Below are positions 50,904 to 59,872 of a stretch of 64,000 nucleotides of DNA, piece after piece. Under the pieces are notes generated by a model. It searched no databases. It worked only from the letters and a program-made list of their open reading frames with translations, and was not told the DNA's origin. The translations under genes and the position numbers were made by a program. Within the stretch, counting starts at the first letter, position 1; each line of letters begins with the position of its first letter. Origin of the DNA: Acrocarpospora catenulata (GTDB lineage: Bacteria > Actinomycetota > Actinomycetes > Streptosporangiales > Streptosporangiaceae); contig NZ_JAHCST010000006.1 in assembly GCF_018476525.1 (NCBI RefSeq), positions 124,001 through 188,000 on the forward strand, given 5' to 3'.

Positions 50904-52247
50904 TCATCGGCGTTCGTCGGTTTCGTAGAGGTTCCGCTGGAAGTGCTCCTTGATGCCGATCACCGAGACGTAGGTGACTGCGGCGCAGGCGATGATGTAC
51001 AGCGCCACAGACCAGGAGGCGCCCGTCGTCGCGAGGAGATTCACCATGATGAAGGGCGCGAGCCCACCCGCGAACACGCTGCCGATCTGGTAACCCAGTG
51101 ACGCGGCCGACATCCTGATGTTGGCCGGGAACATCTCCGCGAAAAGCGCCGGCTGCGGCCCGAACATCGTCGCGTGAATGGTGAAGGCGACGGTCAGGGC
51201 GAGGAACATGAGGACCGGTGAACCGGTGTCGATGAGCCAGAACATCGGGAACGCGTACAGAGCCATCAGAACCGTGCCGACGAGGTACAGCTTCCGACGG
51301 CCCCGGCGGTCGCTCACCGCGCCGAACAACGGCAGCGTGATGATCTGGGTGACCCCCGCCAGCAGCACGAGCGCCAGTACGGTGCTGTGGGAGAGCCCCA
51401 GGTGCGTGACCCCGTAGTCGAGCATGCCGCTGACCAGGATGTAGTACGTCACGTTGACGACGAAGAACGAGCCAGCCGCGCGCAGGATCGACTTCCAGCT
51501 ATGGCGCACCGCCTCCACCAGAGGCGTCCTGCTGATGCCCGCGGCGGCCTTCGCCGCAGCGGACTTCTGTCGCAACGCCGTGAAGACCGGAGTGTCCTCG
51601 ATCTTCAGCTGGACGTAGCTTCCCACGCCGATGAGGAGGATTCCCACCAGGAAGGGGATACGCCAGCCCCACGTCTGGAACTGTGTCTCCGTCATGGCGG
51701 CCGACGCGAGCAGAAAGGCGCCAGTACCGGCCGCGACGCCGATGATTCCTCCGGTCTGGATCAGGCTTCCGTAGAAGCCTCGCTGTTTCACGGGGGCGTG
51801 CTCTGTCAGCAGCAGGGCCGCGCCACCCCACTGGGCCCCGACGCCGAGGCCCTGGAACAGCCGCAGGATGATCAGCAGAATCGGGGCGGTGATACCGATC
51901 GCGGCGTAGGTGGGCAGCAGGCCGATCAGGAACGTGGCGGCGCCCATCACGACGAGCGCCCCCACGAGCGCGCGCTTGCGGCCGTGCTTGTCGCCGTAGT
52001 GCCCGGCGATGATGCCGCCCACCGGCCGGGCCACGAAACCGACGGCGAAGGTGCCGAACGCGGCGAGCGTGCCCGCCGCGCCGGAGAACCCGGGGAAGAA
52101 CTGGCGGCCGAACACGAGGGCCGCGGCGGTCGCGTAGATCGAGAAGTCATACCACTCGAGCGCGGTCGCGAAGACCGCGGCGGCCGCGGTCTTGCGCATG
52201 GCGGGTCGTGAGAGGTGCTGGGGCAGCGTTGGGGATGGTGCGGACAT
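50904..52247 (-). CDS. MHS-family (metabolite:H+ symporter) MFS transporter
   Basis: A 447-residue, 12-span transporter. The N-terminal ATALEWYDFSIYATAAALVF and the loop GDKHGRKRALV with the GLGVGAQWGGAALL span are diagnostic of the ProP/ShiA/KgtP subfamily, which imports organic acids or zwitterions with protons. The stop is followed at once by a monooxygenase gene fragment. Upstream, GAACGATCGTTC at 52319 is a TetR operator copy, tying the transporter to the divergent acyl-CoA operon. Likely role: uptake of the acid used by that operon. ATG 52247 has GGAGTGAG upstream. Confidence 0.92.
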   Translation of the reverse strand: MSAPSPTLPQHLSRPAMRKTAAAAVFATALEWYDFSIYATAAALVFGRQFFPGFSGAAGTLAAFGTFAVGFVARPVGGIIAGHYGDKHGRKRALVGALVVMGAATFLIGLLPTYAAIGITAPILLIILRLFQGLGVGAQWGGAALLLTEHAPVKQRGFYGSLIQTGGIIGVAAGTGAFLLASAAMTETQFQTWGWRIPFLVGILLIGVGSYVQLKIEDTPVFTALRQKSAAAKAAAGISRTPLVEAVRHSWKSILRAAGSFFVVNVTYYILVSGMLDYGVTHLGLSHSTVLALVLLAGVTQIITLPLFGAVSDRRGRRKLYLVGTVLMALYAFPMFWLIDTGSPVLMFLALTVAFTIHATMFGPQPALFAEMFPANIRMSAASLGYQIGSVFAGGLAPFIMVNLLATTGASWSVALYIIACAAVTYVSVIGIKEHFQRNLYETDERR

Positions 52248-52318
52248 CTCACTCCAGTCCGAGCAGGCGGCGACCGGCCCTCGACGGATGGGCACACACG
52301 ACGCCGGTAACACGATCT

Positions 52319-52330
52319 GAACGATCGTTC
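52319..52330. promoter_or_regulatory. TetR operator copy 1
   Basis: GAACGATCGTTC, a perfect 12-bp palindrome, 72 bases upstream of the MHS transporter start. An identical copy lies at 53107. Confidence 0.75.
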
Positions 52331-52398
52331 GTGCCAACGTAAAATATGTGTGACCGCCCGGCCGCGCAAGCCCCAATCCCGGCGGACTGCCGGTACGA

Positions 52399-53019
52399 TC
52401 AGTTGTTCCGCGCACCCACCAGGGCGAGCGCGAAGTCGGCCTGCAGCTCGGCAACGGCCTCGCGGGACAGTTCGCCGTCCGGCCGGAACCAGTTGGCCAC
52501 GGTCGCGCACAGCAGCAGGACGGCGCGGGTGGCGTCATGCGGTCGCGTGGTGGTGAACTCGCCCGACTCCACGCCTTCCTCGACGAGCCGGAGGAACAGC
52601 GCCTCCGTCTCGTCGCGCGCCGCGACCACGGCCTTCCGTCGTTCACCGCCGAGGTAGCGAAGCTCGCTCAGCGCGACGATCGACGCAGGTTGGGCGTCCA
52701 CCACGAAGCCGACGTAGGCGCGGACCGCGGCCCGCAACCGATCGGTCGGGTTCGGCTTCGCCGCGGCGACGGTGCGGTTCGTCCTGCGGAGCAGTTCGCC
52801 GTTGGTGTCCTTCAGGACGGCGACCAGCAGGTCTTCCTTGGACGGGAAGTAGTTGTAGACGTTCGACAGGCTGGTGTCGGCGCGCTTGGCGATGTCCCGC
52901 ATCGAGGCACCGTTGAACCCGTGTTCGGCGAACGCCGCGAGCGCGCCGTTCATGATGGGCTGGTGGTTGAGACCAGGGGAAGGTTGCTTGGCCGAGCGCC
53001 GTTCAGAACGTTCGTTCAT
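52399..53019 (-). CDS. TetR-family transcriptional regulator
   Basis: A 206-residue regulator. The helix-turn-helix is AFAEHGFNGASMRDIAKRAD followed by TSLSNVYNYFPSKEDLLVAV; the C-terminal domain resembles those of acyl-CoA-sensing regulators such as KstR2/FadR-type TetR proteins (inference). It sits between the MHS transporter (same strand, downstream) and the divergent acyl-CoA operon. Three copies of its probable operator surround it: 52319, 53006 (overlapping its own first codons, one mismatch) and 53107. It should repress transporter, itself and operon until a CoA thioester intermediate binds. Confidence 0.92.
   Translation of the reverse strand: MNERSERRSAKQPSPGLNHQPIMNGALAAFAEHGFNGASMRDIAKRADTSLSNVYNYFPSKEDLLVAVLKDTNGELLRRTNRTVAAAKPNPTDRLRAAVRAYVGFVVDAQPASIVALSELRYLGGERRKAVVAARDETEALFLRLVEEGVESGEFTTTRPHDATRAVLLLCATVANWFRPDGELSREAVAELQADFALALVGARNN
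53006..53017. promoter_or_regulatory. TetR operator copy 2 (imperfect, overlaps the gene start)
   Basis: GAACGTTCGTTC differs at one base from the perfect sites and covers the first codons of the regulator gene. Binding here could block its own transcription. Confidence 0.5.
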
Positions 53020-53106
53020 AGGACTATAGGTTAGCCGCCACCCGGACTCCCCGTGCCGGCTCACCGCTCCGCTTGACCACTCGTGACGGGAGGGCCTACC
53101 GTACAA

Positions 53107-53118
53107 GAACGATCGTTC
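53107..53118. promoter_or_regulatory. TetR operator copy 3
   Basis: GAACGATCGTTC, identical to the site at 52319, located 19 bases upstream of the acyl-CoA dehydrogenase start codon. Confidence 0.75.
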
Positions 53119-53136
53119 GTACCGGATGGAGGTCCA

Positions 53137-54321
53137 GTGACGCATCGGCCAGCACCCCGTCCAGGAACGCCGTACCACCTCACAGAAGAGCGACTCCAGA
53201 TCCAGCAACTGGCTCGCGAGTTCGCGATGAAAGAAGTCCTTCCTGTCGCCAACGAGCTCGACCCGATAAAGGGCACCATTCCCGACGAGCTGCGGAACCG
53301 GATGGCGGACATGGGCTTCTTCGGGCTGATGATCCCGGAGGAGTACGGCGGGCTCGGGCTCGGCGTCTTCGAGTACTGCCTGGTCGCCGAGGAGTTGTCG
53401 CGGGCGTGGCTCAGCGTCGGGAGCCTGCTGGCGCGAGGGAACGGCATGGGCGGCGAGTTCACCGAGGAACAGAGGCGCGTGCTCCTCCCCCGCATGGCCG
53501 CCGGAGAGTATCTGGGCGCCTTCGCGCTGTCGGAGGCCGAGGCCGGGTCGGACGTCGCGAACCTCTCGTGCCGGGCCGAGCGGGACGGTGACGACTGGGT
53601 GGTGCACGGTACGAAGATGTGGTGCACCTACGCCGATCAGGCCGACTACATCGTCCTGTTCGCCCGTACCGCTCCTCGCGATCCCGGCAGACCGCACCAC
53701 GGCATCAGCGCGTTCCTCGTGGACAAACCCCGGGGCTCCTTCCCGGCCGGCATGTCGGGAACCAAGGTGCGCAAGATCGGTTACTTCGGGTGGAGCACCT
53801 GGGACCTGTCCTTCGACGGGCTCCGCCTGCCGGCCTCGGCGATGATCGGTCAGGAGGGCCGCGGCTTCTACCTCGCGCTGAGCGGCCTGGAGGTCGGCCG
53901 GGCGCACACCGCGGCGCGCGCCATCGGCCTCGCCCGCGCGGCCCTGGAGGACGCCGTCGAGTACGCGCACACGCGACGCCAGTGCGGCGGTCCCCTCTCC
54001 CAGTTCCAGGACATCCGCTTCAAGATCGCGAAGATGGCCGCCGACATCGAGGCGGCGCGGCAGTTGCTGTACCACGTCGCGACGGAGATCGACAGCGGGC
54101 GGCGGTGCGGCAAGGAGGCCGCGATGGCCAAGTACGTCGCCAGCGAGATGGCCGAGCGGGTCACGAGCGAGGCCCTGCAGATCCACGGCGGGGCCGGCTA
54201 CACCACCGATTTCGCCGTCGAACGGCACTGGCGCGACGCCAGGCTCACCAGGATTTTCGAGGGAACCTCCGAGATCCAACTCCGCGTGATCTCCGACGAC
54301 ATCCTGGGCGGACAGCGGTGA
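53137..54321 (+). CDS. acyl-CoA dehydrogenase
   Basis: A 394-residue FAD enzyme. ALSEAEAGSDVANLS and WCTYADQADYIV form the flavin and substrate sites, and RIFEGTSEIQL carries the catalytic Glu in its usual YEGTSEIQ-like place. It desaturates an acyl-CoA at the 2,3 position. GTG 53137 is chosen because GGAGG lies 4 bases upstream and the operator at 53107 would otherwise lie inside the gene. It is the first gene of a seven-gene operon and overlaps the next gene by GTGA. Confidence 0.93.
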   Translation: MTHRPAPRPGTPYHLTEERLQIQQLAREFAMKEVLPVANELDPIKGTIPDELRNRMADMGFFGLMIPEEYGGLGLGVFEYCLVAEELSRAWLSVGSLLARGNGMGGEFTEEQRRVLLPRMAAGEYLGAFALSEAEAGSDVANLSCRAERDGDDWVVHGTKMWCTYADQADYIVLFARTAPRDPGRPHHGISAFLVDKPRGSFPAGMSGTKVRKIGYFGWSTWDLSFDGLRLPASAMIGQEGRGFYLALSGLEVGRAHTAARAIGLARAALEDAVEYAHTRRQCGGPLSQFQDIRFKIAKMAADIEAARQLLYHVATEIDSGRRCGKEAAMAKYVASEMAERVTSEALQIHGGAGYTTDFAVERHWRDARLTRIFEGTSEIQLRVISDDILGGQR

Positions 54322-55181
54322 CCCGCGCGGAAGGCACGCCGCGGACGCGACCGGCGCCGTACTTCGAGGACTTCCGGGTCGGGCAGCGCTACACCGGACC
54401 CGCGCGCACCTTCAGCCGCGGCGTGGTCGCGGCGTTCGCCGAGGTCACCGGGGACACGCATCCGCTGCACACAGACGGCATCGTGCTCGGTGCGCTCGTG
54501 TTGTCGGCGTTCTTCGGCTGGCATCATGAGCTGGGGCTGTCGACGCACGTCGAGGCGGCTTTCGACGTCCAGTGGGAGTACCGCGCCCCCGTCCACGTGG
54601 GCGACACGGTGACCTACGAGATGACGATCACGCGCTGTCGCCGGACCTCCGGCCGTACGAACGGAGTCGTCGGCCGGCACATCGTGGTGCGCGACCAGAA
54701 TGGTGTGGTCGTCCAGGCCGGGACGAGCAGCATGCTGGTCACCGCCCGGATGGCGGCCGACGATCAGGACCTCCGGACCGGGCGCGCCTTCGTCACCGAG
54801 GCATGGGCGGCCGCGCTTGCCGAACGGCTCAATCAGGACCCGGACTTCCGCACCGCCACCAGCACGTGGGACGGCACCATCGGGCTGCGGTCCGGCGCCC
54901 AGGAGATCCACTTCCGGGTCTACCAGGGACGGGTGCACGACACGGGCCCGCGTACGCCGAACGGGCCGAGGTTCGTCCTCGCCGCCGACGACCTGACCTG
55001 GACCGAACTGCTGACCGGCCCGGTCAACGACTTCACCAAAAGGGCCATGAAAGACGAGTTCCGGGTGCACGGTGACGCTTACGAATACCTGCGCCTCACC
55101 AAGGCGTTGATCGCGCTGGTGGGGCAGGCCCGGGTCCTCGCGGGCGAGGAAGAGAGCATGCGATGCGCGCCGACTACCTGA
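54318..55181 (+). CDS. MaoC-like hydratase fused to an SCP2-like sterol-carrier domain
   Basis: A 287-residue two-domain protein. Residues ~15-143 form a hot-dog domain with the hydratase-2 motif AEVTGDTHPLH (Asp46, His51 as catalytic pair). Residues ~158-280 look like an SCP2 sterol-transfer domain: a helix (AWAAALAERLNQDPDF), then TWDGTIGLRSG, a beta-sheet (FRVYQGRV) and a C-terminal helix ending GDAYEYLRLTKALIALV. The same pair of modules ends the eukaryotic peroxisomal MFE-2. It would hydrate a bulky 2-enoyl-CoA to the 3R-hydroxyacyl-CoA while holding the lipid tail. Coupled to the dehydrogenase by GTGA and overlapping the next gene by 19 bases. Confidence 0.72.
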   Translation: MTRAEGTPRTRPAPYFEDFRVGQRYTGPARTFSRGVVAAFAEVTGDTHPLHTDGIVLGALVLSAFFGWHHELGLSTHVEAAFDVQWEYRAPVHVGDTVTYEMTITRCRRTSGRTNGVVGRHIVVRDQNGVVVQAGTSSMLVTARMAADDQDLRTGRAFVTEAWAAALAERLNQDPDFRTATSTWDGTIGLRSGAQEIHFRVYQGRVHDTGPRTPNGPRFVLAADDLTWTELLTGPVNDFTKRAMKDEFRVHGDAYEYLRLTKALIALVGQARVLAGEEESMRCAPTT

Positions 55182-55984
55182 CCGTGGACGACACGACCTC
55201 CTTCATCCTGCAGGAGGGAGAAGGCCGGCCCGTGCTCTGCCTGCACACGGCGGGCCAGAACGGCGTCCAATGGCGCCATACGCAGTCGGAACTCGCCGCG
55301 CACGGATACCGCGTCGTCGTCCCCGACCTGCCGGGGCACGGCCGATCGGAGCCGGCCCCGAACGGACCGGTACGCGACATCGGCCGGTACGCCGTCTGGT
55401 GCGAGCGGCTCATCGACCAGCTCGGCCTGGAGAACCCCTACGTCGTCGGATGCTCGATCGGCGGCAGGATCGGCCTCGACCTCGCCGTACGCCGAGGCGA
55501 TCGGCTCGCCGGCGTCGTGGCGATGGCCGCCCACGGGGCCCGGGACTCGCGGCCGCTGTTGTCGTTGCGCCGCCTCGAGCGGGAGCTCATCGACTCGGCG
55601 GCGCCGGCGCGTTCCGACCGCACCTACCACGGCACGCTGGCCGTCGTCGGCGACCGCGTGCCGGCGGCGAAGGCGGAGCTCATCGCGCGTATGCATCGCC
55701 GGGAGGACCCGGAGATCTCCAACAGCGACCTGATCGGCTGGGTCACCCACGACATCAGCCACGGACTGCCCTCCGTGGCCTGCCCTGTCCATCTCGTCGT
55801 CGGCGGCGACGATCTGTGGGTGGATCCCGCGGACGTCCAGGCGACGGCCCGGTTGATCCCCGACGCGCGCTACACGCTTCTCGACGGCATCGGCCACTAT
55901 CCGATGGAAGAACTCGACGGGTTCGGCGAGACCCTCCACGGGTGGCTCAAGGACCTCGGGGATCGCCGGAGGACCGCGGCATGA
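55163..55984 (+). CDS. alpha/beta-hydrolase
   Basis: A 273-residue alpha/beta-hydrolase. The oxyanion region is LCLHTAGQNG, the nucleophile elbow GCSIGG (Ser), the acid GGDDLWV and the base GIGHYPME, so the triad is complete. The LHTAG start and size fit the 3-oxoadipate enol-lactonase/meta-cleavage hydrolase branch. It might open a lactone or hydrolyse an ester or CoA thioester. The ATG at 55163 lies within the end of the MaoC-SCP2 gene with GGAAGAGAG upstream, and the stop overlaps the ligase start (ATGA). Confidence 0.9.
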   Translation: MRADYLTVDDTTSFILQEGEGRPVLCLHTAGQNGVQWRHTQSELAAHGYRVVVPDLPGHGRSEPAPNGPVRDIGRYAVWCERLIDQLGLENPYVVGCSIGGRIGLDLAVRRGDRLAGVVAMAAHGARDSRPLLSLRRLERELIDSAAPARSDRTYHGTLAVVGDRVPAAKAELIARMHRREDPEISNSDLIGWVTHDISHGLPSVACPVHLVVGGDDLWVDPADVQATARLIPDARYTLLDGIGHYPMEELDGFGETLHGWLKDLGDRRRTAA

Positions 55985-57642
55985 ACGAGACCCTGACCGA
56001 TCTGCTCGCGGCGGTCGTCGCCGCGGACCCGCAGGCTCCGCTCGTGATCGACGCCGCGGACGAGCCGGTGTGGACGACCCGTGGGCAGTTGTGGCGGCGC
56101 GTCGTGTCGCTGAGCCGGGAACTGCGCGAGCACGGCGTCGGACGCGGTGCCTGCGTGGCGCTGTGGCTGCCCAACTGGTCCGACTACCTGGTGTGGCAGT
56201 TCGCGACCGCCGCGCTGGGCGCCCATGTGGTCGGCGTCAACACCCGGTACGGCCTGAGCGACGTCGTGCACATCCTCGACCACGCCCGTCCCGTGGTCCT
56301 CGCCGTCGCACACGGATTCCTGCGTCTGGACCTCGCCGGACTGCTGCGCGAGGCGATGAATGTGACGTCCGCGCCCGCGCCGTCGACCGCGGTGATCACC
56401 GGCCCGGCCGCGCCGCCGCCGGACGCGGCGACGCTGGCCGCGTACGACGTCGGCGCGGGCTCCTGGACGCCACGGACACCGGCGGCACCGGGGCAGGGGC
56501 GCGACGCCGGCCTCGACCTGACGGCCCTGCGCGGCGCGCCCGACGAGCTGGCCGTCGCGTTCACCACTTCGGGGTCGACCGGTAGGCCCAAGCTGGCCGC
56601 GCACCGTGGCAGCGCCGTCGCCCGGCACGCCCGCAACGTCGCCGCCGCCGGGGCATGGGACGCCTCGTCGGTCAGCCTGGTCTGCCTCCCTCTTTCCGGG
56701 GTCTTCGGCTACGTGCCCGCGCTGGCGGCCATCGCCGCCGGCGGAAAGGTCCTGCTTGAGCCGGCGTTCGGCGAAGACGCGGTCCTGAGCGACATGGCCC
56801 GGTTCGAGGTGAGCCACCTGGCGAGCGCCGACGACGTCGGCGGCCGGCTCATGGCTGCCTGGGAGCGGCACCCGGTCGAGCTGGGCGCGTTCCGCCTGAT
56901 GCTCATCGGCGACTTCTACGGCAACTCGCGCAAGGTGTCCCAGTGGATCGAGCAGGAGATCGGCGCGACCGCGGCCGGGATCTACGGGTCGAGCGAGCTG
57001 TTCGCGCTCACCGCCCTCTGGCACGGCGGCGATGCGGAGCCGCCCCGATGGAGCGGAGGCGGACGCGTGGTCTCGCCGGACATCGAGGTCCGCGCGATCG
57101 ACATCGCGACCGAGCGGCCGGTCGAGCCGGGTACCCCGGGCGAGCTGCAGTTCCGCGGCTACTGCGTGGTGGACGCCTACCTCGGTGACATCGACGGCGC
57201 GATCGCGCGGCGGTCGCGTCTGGACGACGGCTGGTTCCGGACCGGCGACCTCGGGACCGTTCGCGCGGACGGCGGGTTCGTGTACCTGTGCCGCATGGGT
57301 GACTCGCTGCGGCTCAAGGGCTTCCTGGTCGAGCCGGCCGAGATCGAGAACCGCCTCGCCGAGCATCCCGAGGTCGCCATGGCCAAGGTCGTGGGGATCA
57401 CGGTCGGCGAGGAGACCAGGGCGATCGGCTTCGTGGTGCCCGTCGAGGACGCGGAGCCCGATCCCGATGATCTCGTGCGCTGGTGCGCGGTGACGCTCGC
57501 CAGGTTCAAGGTTCCGGAGACGGTGCACGTCATGCGCGAGATGCCGATGACCGCCGGCACCAATGGGATGAAGATCCGCGCCGCGGCACTTCGCGAACTG
57601 GCGCTGGAGCTCGCGGCGAAGAAACTGGAGAACCACCCGTGA
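55981..57642 (+). CDS. acyl-CoA synthetase (AMP-binding)
   Basis: A 553-residue ANL ligase. The P-loop is FTTSGSTGRPK, A5 is IYGSSELFA (atypical; most have GxTE), the hinge WFRTGDLGT and the C-terminal lysine GTNGMKIRAA. The altered A5 suggests an unusual acid. It supplies the CoA thioester to the operon. Start ATG 55981 overlaps the hydrolase stop; the stop overlaps the thiolase start (GTGA). The order hydrolase-ligase suggests that an ester or lactone is first opened to an acid. Confidence 0.92.
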   Translation: MNETLTDLLAAVVAADPQAPLVIDAADEPVWTTRGQLWRRVVSLSRELREHGVGRGACVALWLPNWSDYLVWQFATAALGAHVVGVNTRYGLSDVVHILDHARPVVLAVAHGFLRLDLAGLLREAMNVTSAPAPSTAVITGPAAPPPDAATLAAYDVGAGSWTPRTPAAPGQGRDAGLDLTALRGAPDELAVAFTTSGSTGRPKLAAHRGSAVARHARNVAAAGAWDASSVSLVCLPLSGVFGYVPALAAIAAGGKVLLEPAFGEDAVLSDMARFEVSHLASADDVGGRLMAAWERHPVELGAFRLMLIGDFYGNSRKVSQWIEQEIGATAAGIYGSSELFALTALWHGGDAEPPRWSGGGRVVSPDIEVRAIDIATERPVEPGTPGELQFRGYCVVDAYLGDIDGAIARRSRLDDGWFRTGDLGTVRADGGFVYLCRMGDSLRLKGFLVEPAEIENRLAEHPEVAMAKVVGITVGEETRAIGFVVPVEDAEPDPDDLVRWCAVTLARFKVPETVHVMREMPMTAGTNGMKIRAAALRELALELAAKKLENHP

Positions 57643-58859
57643 AAGACATCGTGATCTGCGATCCGGTCCGGACACCCGTCGGAGTCGACGGCGGGATGTT
57701 CCGCGACCTCACCGCCGCCGACCTCGCCACCCAGGCCCTGCGCGGTCTCATGGAACGGACCGGGCTGCGCGCCGGCGACGTCGACGACGTGGTGCTGGGG
57801 TACTGCTATCCGACCAGCGAGGCCCCGGCGATCGGCCGGGTCGCGGCCCTGAACGCGGGCTTGGGCGTCGAGGTCGGCGGCGTGCAACTCGACCGCCGCT
57901 GCGGATCCGGCCTGCAGGCGGTGCTGTACGCGGCCTCGACCGTCGCGCAGGGGTGGGCCGAGGTCATCGTCGCCGGCGGCGTGGAGGCGATGAGCCAGGC
58001 GGAGTTCTACGCGCTTGGCCTCAAGCAGGGAGTCCGGGGCGATTCGGTCCAGCTCGTCAACAGGATCACACGCGGGCGCACCACGGCCGGCGGGACCGAT
58101 TTCCCGGTACCCGGCGGCATGCTGGAAACCGCGGAGAATCTGCGGGAGCAGTACGGCATCTCCCGCACCGAACAGGACGAGTTCGCCCTCGACTCGCATC
58201 AGAAGGCGGTGACCGCCCGCGAGGACGGCAAGTTCGCCGACGAGATCGTGCCGGTCACCGTGCCGGCCACGCGGCGCAGCCCGCAGCAGGTCATCTCGCT
58301 CGACGAACATCCGAGGCCGGCTCTCACCATGGACGATCTGGCCCGCCTGACGCCGGTACGGCGTTCCGTCGACCCCGACGCGACCGTCACCGCCGGCAAC
58401 GCCTGCGGGCAGAGCGACGGGGCGGCGTTGTCGGTGGTCACCACCGCCGCGAAGGCCGCGGAACTCGGCCTGCGCCCGTACCTGCGCATCGTCTCCTCCG
58501 CCGTCGCCGGAGTGCCGCCGCGGATCATGGGAATCGGTCCCGTACCGGCGGTGGCCACCGCGCTCGCCAGGGCGGGACTCACCCTGGCGGACATCGATCT
58601 CATCGAGATCAACGAGGCGTTCGCCGCCCAGGTCATCGCCTGCCTACGCGAGTGGCGGCTCACCGGCTCAGACCGCGAGCGGCTCAACGTCAACGGCTCC
58701 GGCATATCCCTCGGCCATCCGGCCGGCGCCACCGGCGGCCGGATTCTGGCCACGCTGGCCCACGAGATGAAAAGGCGAACAAGCCGATACGGGCTCGAAA
58801 CGATGTGCATGGGCGGCGGGCAGGGGCTCGCCACGATATTCGAACGCGTCGGCCACTGA
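57639..58859 (+). CDS. acetyl-CoA acetyltransferase (thiolase)
   Basis: A 406-residue thiolase with all catalytic residues: Cys in DRRCGSGLQAV, His in SLGHPAGATGGR, second Cys in METMCMGGGQG-like TMCMGGGQG. It would cleave a 3-ketoacyl-CoA at the end of the spiral. Start GTG 57639 overlaps the ligase stop. It is followed after 31 bases by the lyase gene. A 3-hydroxyacyl-CoA dehydrogenase is not encoded in the operon, so that step must come from elsewhere. Confidence 0.93.
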   Translation: MKDIVICDPVRTPVGVDGGMFRDLTAADLATQALRGLMERTGLRAGDVDDVVLGYCYPTSEAPAIGRVAALNAGLGVEVGGVQLDRRCGSGLQAVLYAASTVAQGWAEVIVAGGVEAMSQAEFYALGLKQGVRGDSVQLVNRITRGRTTAGGTDFPVPGGMLETAENLREQYGISRTEQDEFALDSHQKAVTAREDGKFADEIVPVTVPATRRSPQQVISLDEHPRPALTMDDLARLTPVRRSVDPDATVTAGNACGQSDGAALSVVTTAAKAAELGLRPYLRIVSSAVAGVPPRIMGIGPVPAVATALARAGLTLADIDLIEINEAFAAQVIACLREWRLTGSDRERLNVNGSGISLGHPAGATGGRILATLAHEMKRRTSRYGLETMCMGGGQGLATIFERVGH

Positions 58860-58890
58860 GGACAGCCGTTTCCGGCGAAAGGACATGAAC

Positions 58891-59871
58891 ATGCGATCGA
58901 AGGCGCACCGGCCGCGCCGCTCCTGCCTGGCCGTGCCGGGGTCGAACACCCGTTTCTTGGAGAAGGCGCAAGGGCTCCCCGCCGACCAGGTGTTCCTCGA
59001 CCTCGAAGACGCGGTCTCCCCACTGGCGAAGGAGAGCGCCCGCAAGAACATCGTCCACGCGCTCAACACCGGGGACTGGGGCACGAAGATCCGCGCGGTG
59101 CGGGTCAACGACTGGACGACGCGCTGGACCTACCGCGATGTGATCGAGGTGGTCGAGGGCGCCGGTCAGGAACTCGACTGCGTCATGCTGCCCAAGGTCC
59201 AGAGCGCCGATCAGGTGGTGGCGCTGGACCTGCTGCTGACCCAGATCGAGACCACCATGGGGTACGAGGTCGGCCGCATCGGCATCGAGGCGCAGATCGA
59301 GAACCCCCGCGGCCTGATCAACGTCGACGCGATCGCCGCCTCGTCGCCTCGCGTCGAGACGATCATCTTCGGCCCGGCCGACTTCATGGCATCGATCAAC
59401 ATGAGGAGCCTGGTCGTAGGTGAGCAGCCGCCGGGGTACGACGTCGGCGACGCCTACCACTACACGCTGATGCGCATCCTGACCGCCGCCCGAGCCCACG
59501 ACAAGCAGGCCATCGACGGTCCGTACGTGCAGGTGCGCGACCTCGAAGGATACAGGCGCGTAGCCGGACGATCGGCGGCGCTGGGCTTCGACGGCAAGTG
59601 GGTGCTGCACCCGGATCAGATCGAGGCGGCCAACCAGATCTTCGCACCCGCGCAGTCGGACTACGACCACGCGGAGAACATTCTGGACGCCTACGCGTAC
59701 TACACCTCGGAGACGGGCGGCGCGAAGGGCGCGGTCATGCTCGGAGACGAGATGATCGACGAAGCCTCCCGGAAGATGGCGCACGTGATCGCCGGCAAGG
59801 GGCGCGCCGCCGGTATGACCCGCCAGGACGTCTGGCGTGCTCCCCTGTCCCGGCAGTCGCAGGAGAACTGA
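58891..59871 (+). CDS. HpcH/HpaI-family CoA ester lyase (CitE/malyl-CoA lyase-like)
   Basis: A 326-residue TIM-barrel lyase. SCLAVPGSNTRFLEKA, VFLDLEDAVSP, MLPKVQSADQ, GIEAQIENPRG and IFGPADF are the classic motifs; the Glu and Asp bind Mg2+ for retro-Claisen cleavage of malyl-CoA, citramalyl-CoA, methylmalyl-CoA or similar 3-hydroxyacyl-CoA. ATG 58891 is preferred because AAAGGA is 7-8 bases upstream; ATG 58885 is only one base away from it. The MaoC gene follows after one base, the same lyase-hydratase pair as in methylmalyl-CoA/mesaconyl-CoA and leucine/itaconate routes. Confidence 0.9.
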   Translation: MRSKAHRPRRSCLAVPGSNTRFLEKAQGLPADQVFLDLEDAVSPLAKESARKNIVHALNTGDWGTKIRAVRVNDWTTRWTYRDVIEVVEGAGQELDCVMLPKVQSADQVVALDLLLTQIETTMGYEVGRIGIEAQIENPRGLINVDAIAASSPRVETIIFGPADFMASINMRSLVVGEQPPGYDVGDAYHYTLMRILTAARAHDKQAIDGPYVQVRDLEGYRRVAGRSAALGFDGKWVLHPDQIEAANQIFAPAQSDYDHAENILDAYAYYTSETGGAKGAVMLGDEMIDEASRKMAHVIAGKGRAAGMTRQDVWRAPLSRQSQEN

Positions 59872-59872
59872 C

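Noticed and set aside
50698-50907. intact small gene on the minus strand after the MHS transporter
   Set aside because: It overlaps the transporter stop and the terminator, lacks a ribosome site, and only its middle resembles a monooxygenase; treated as a gene fragment.
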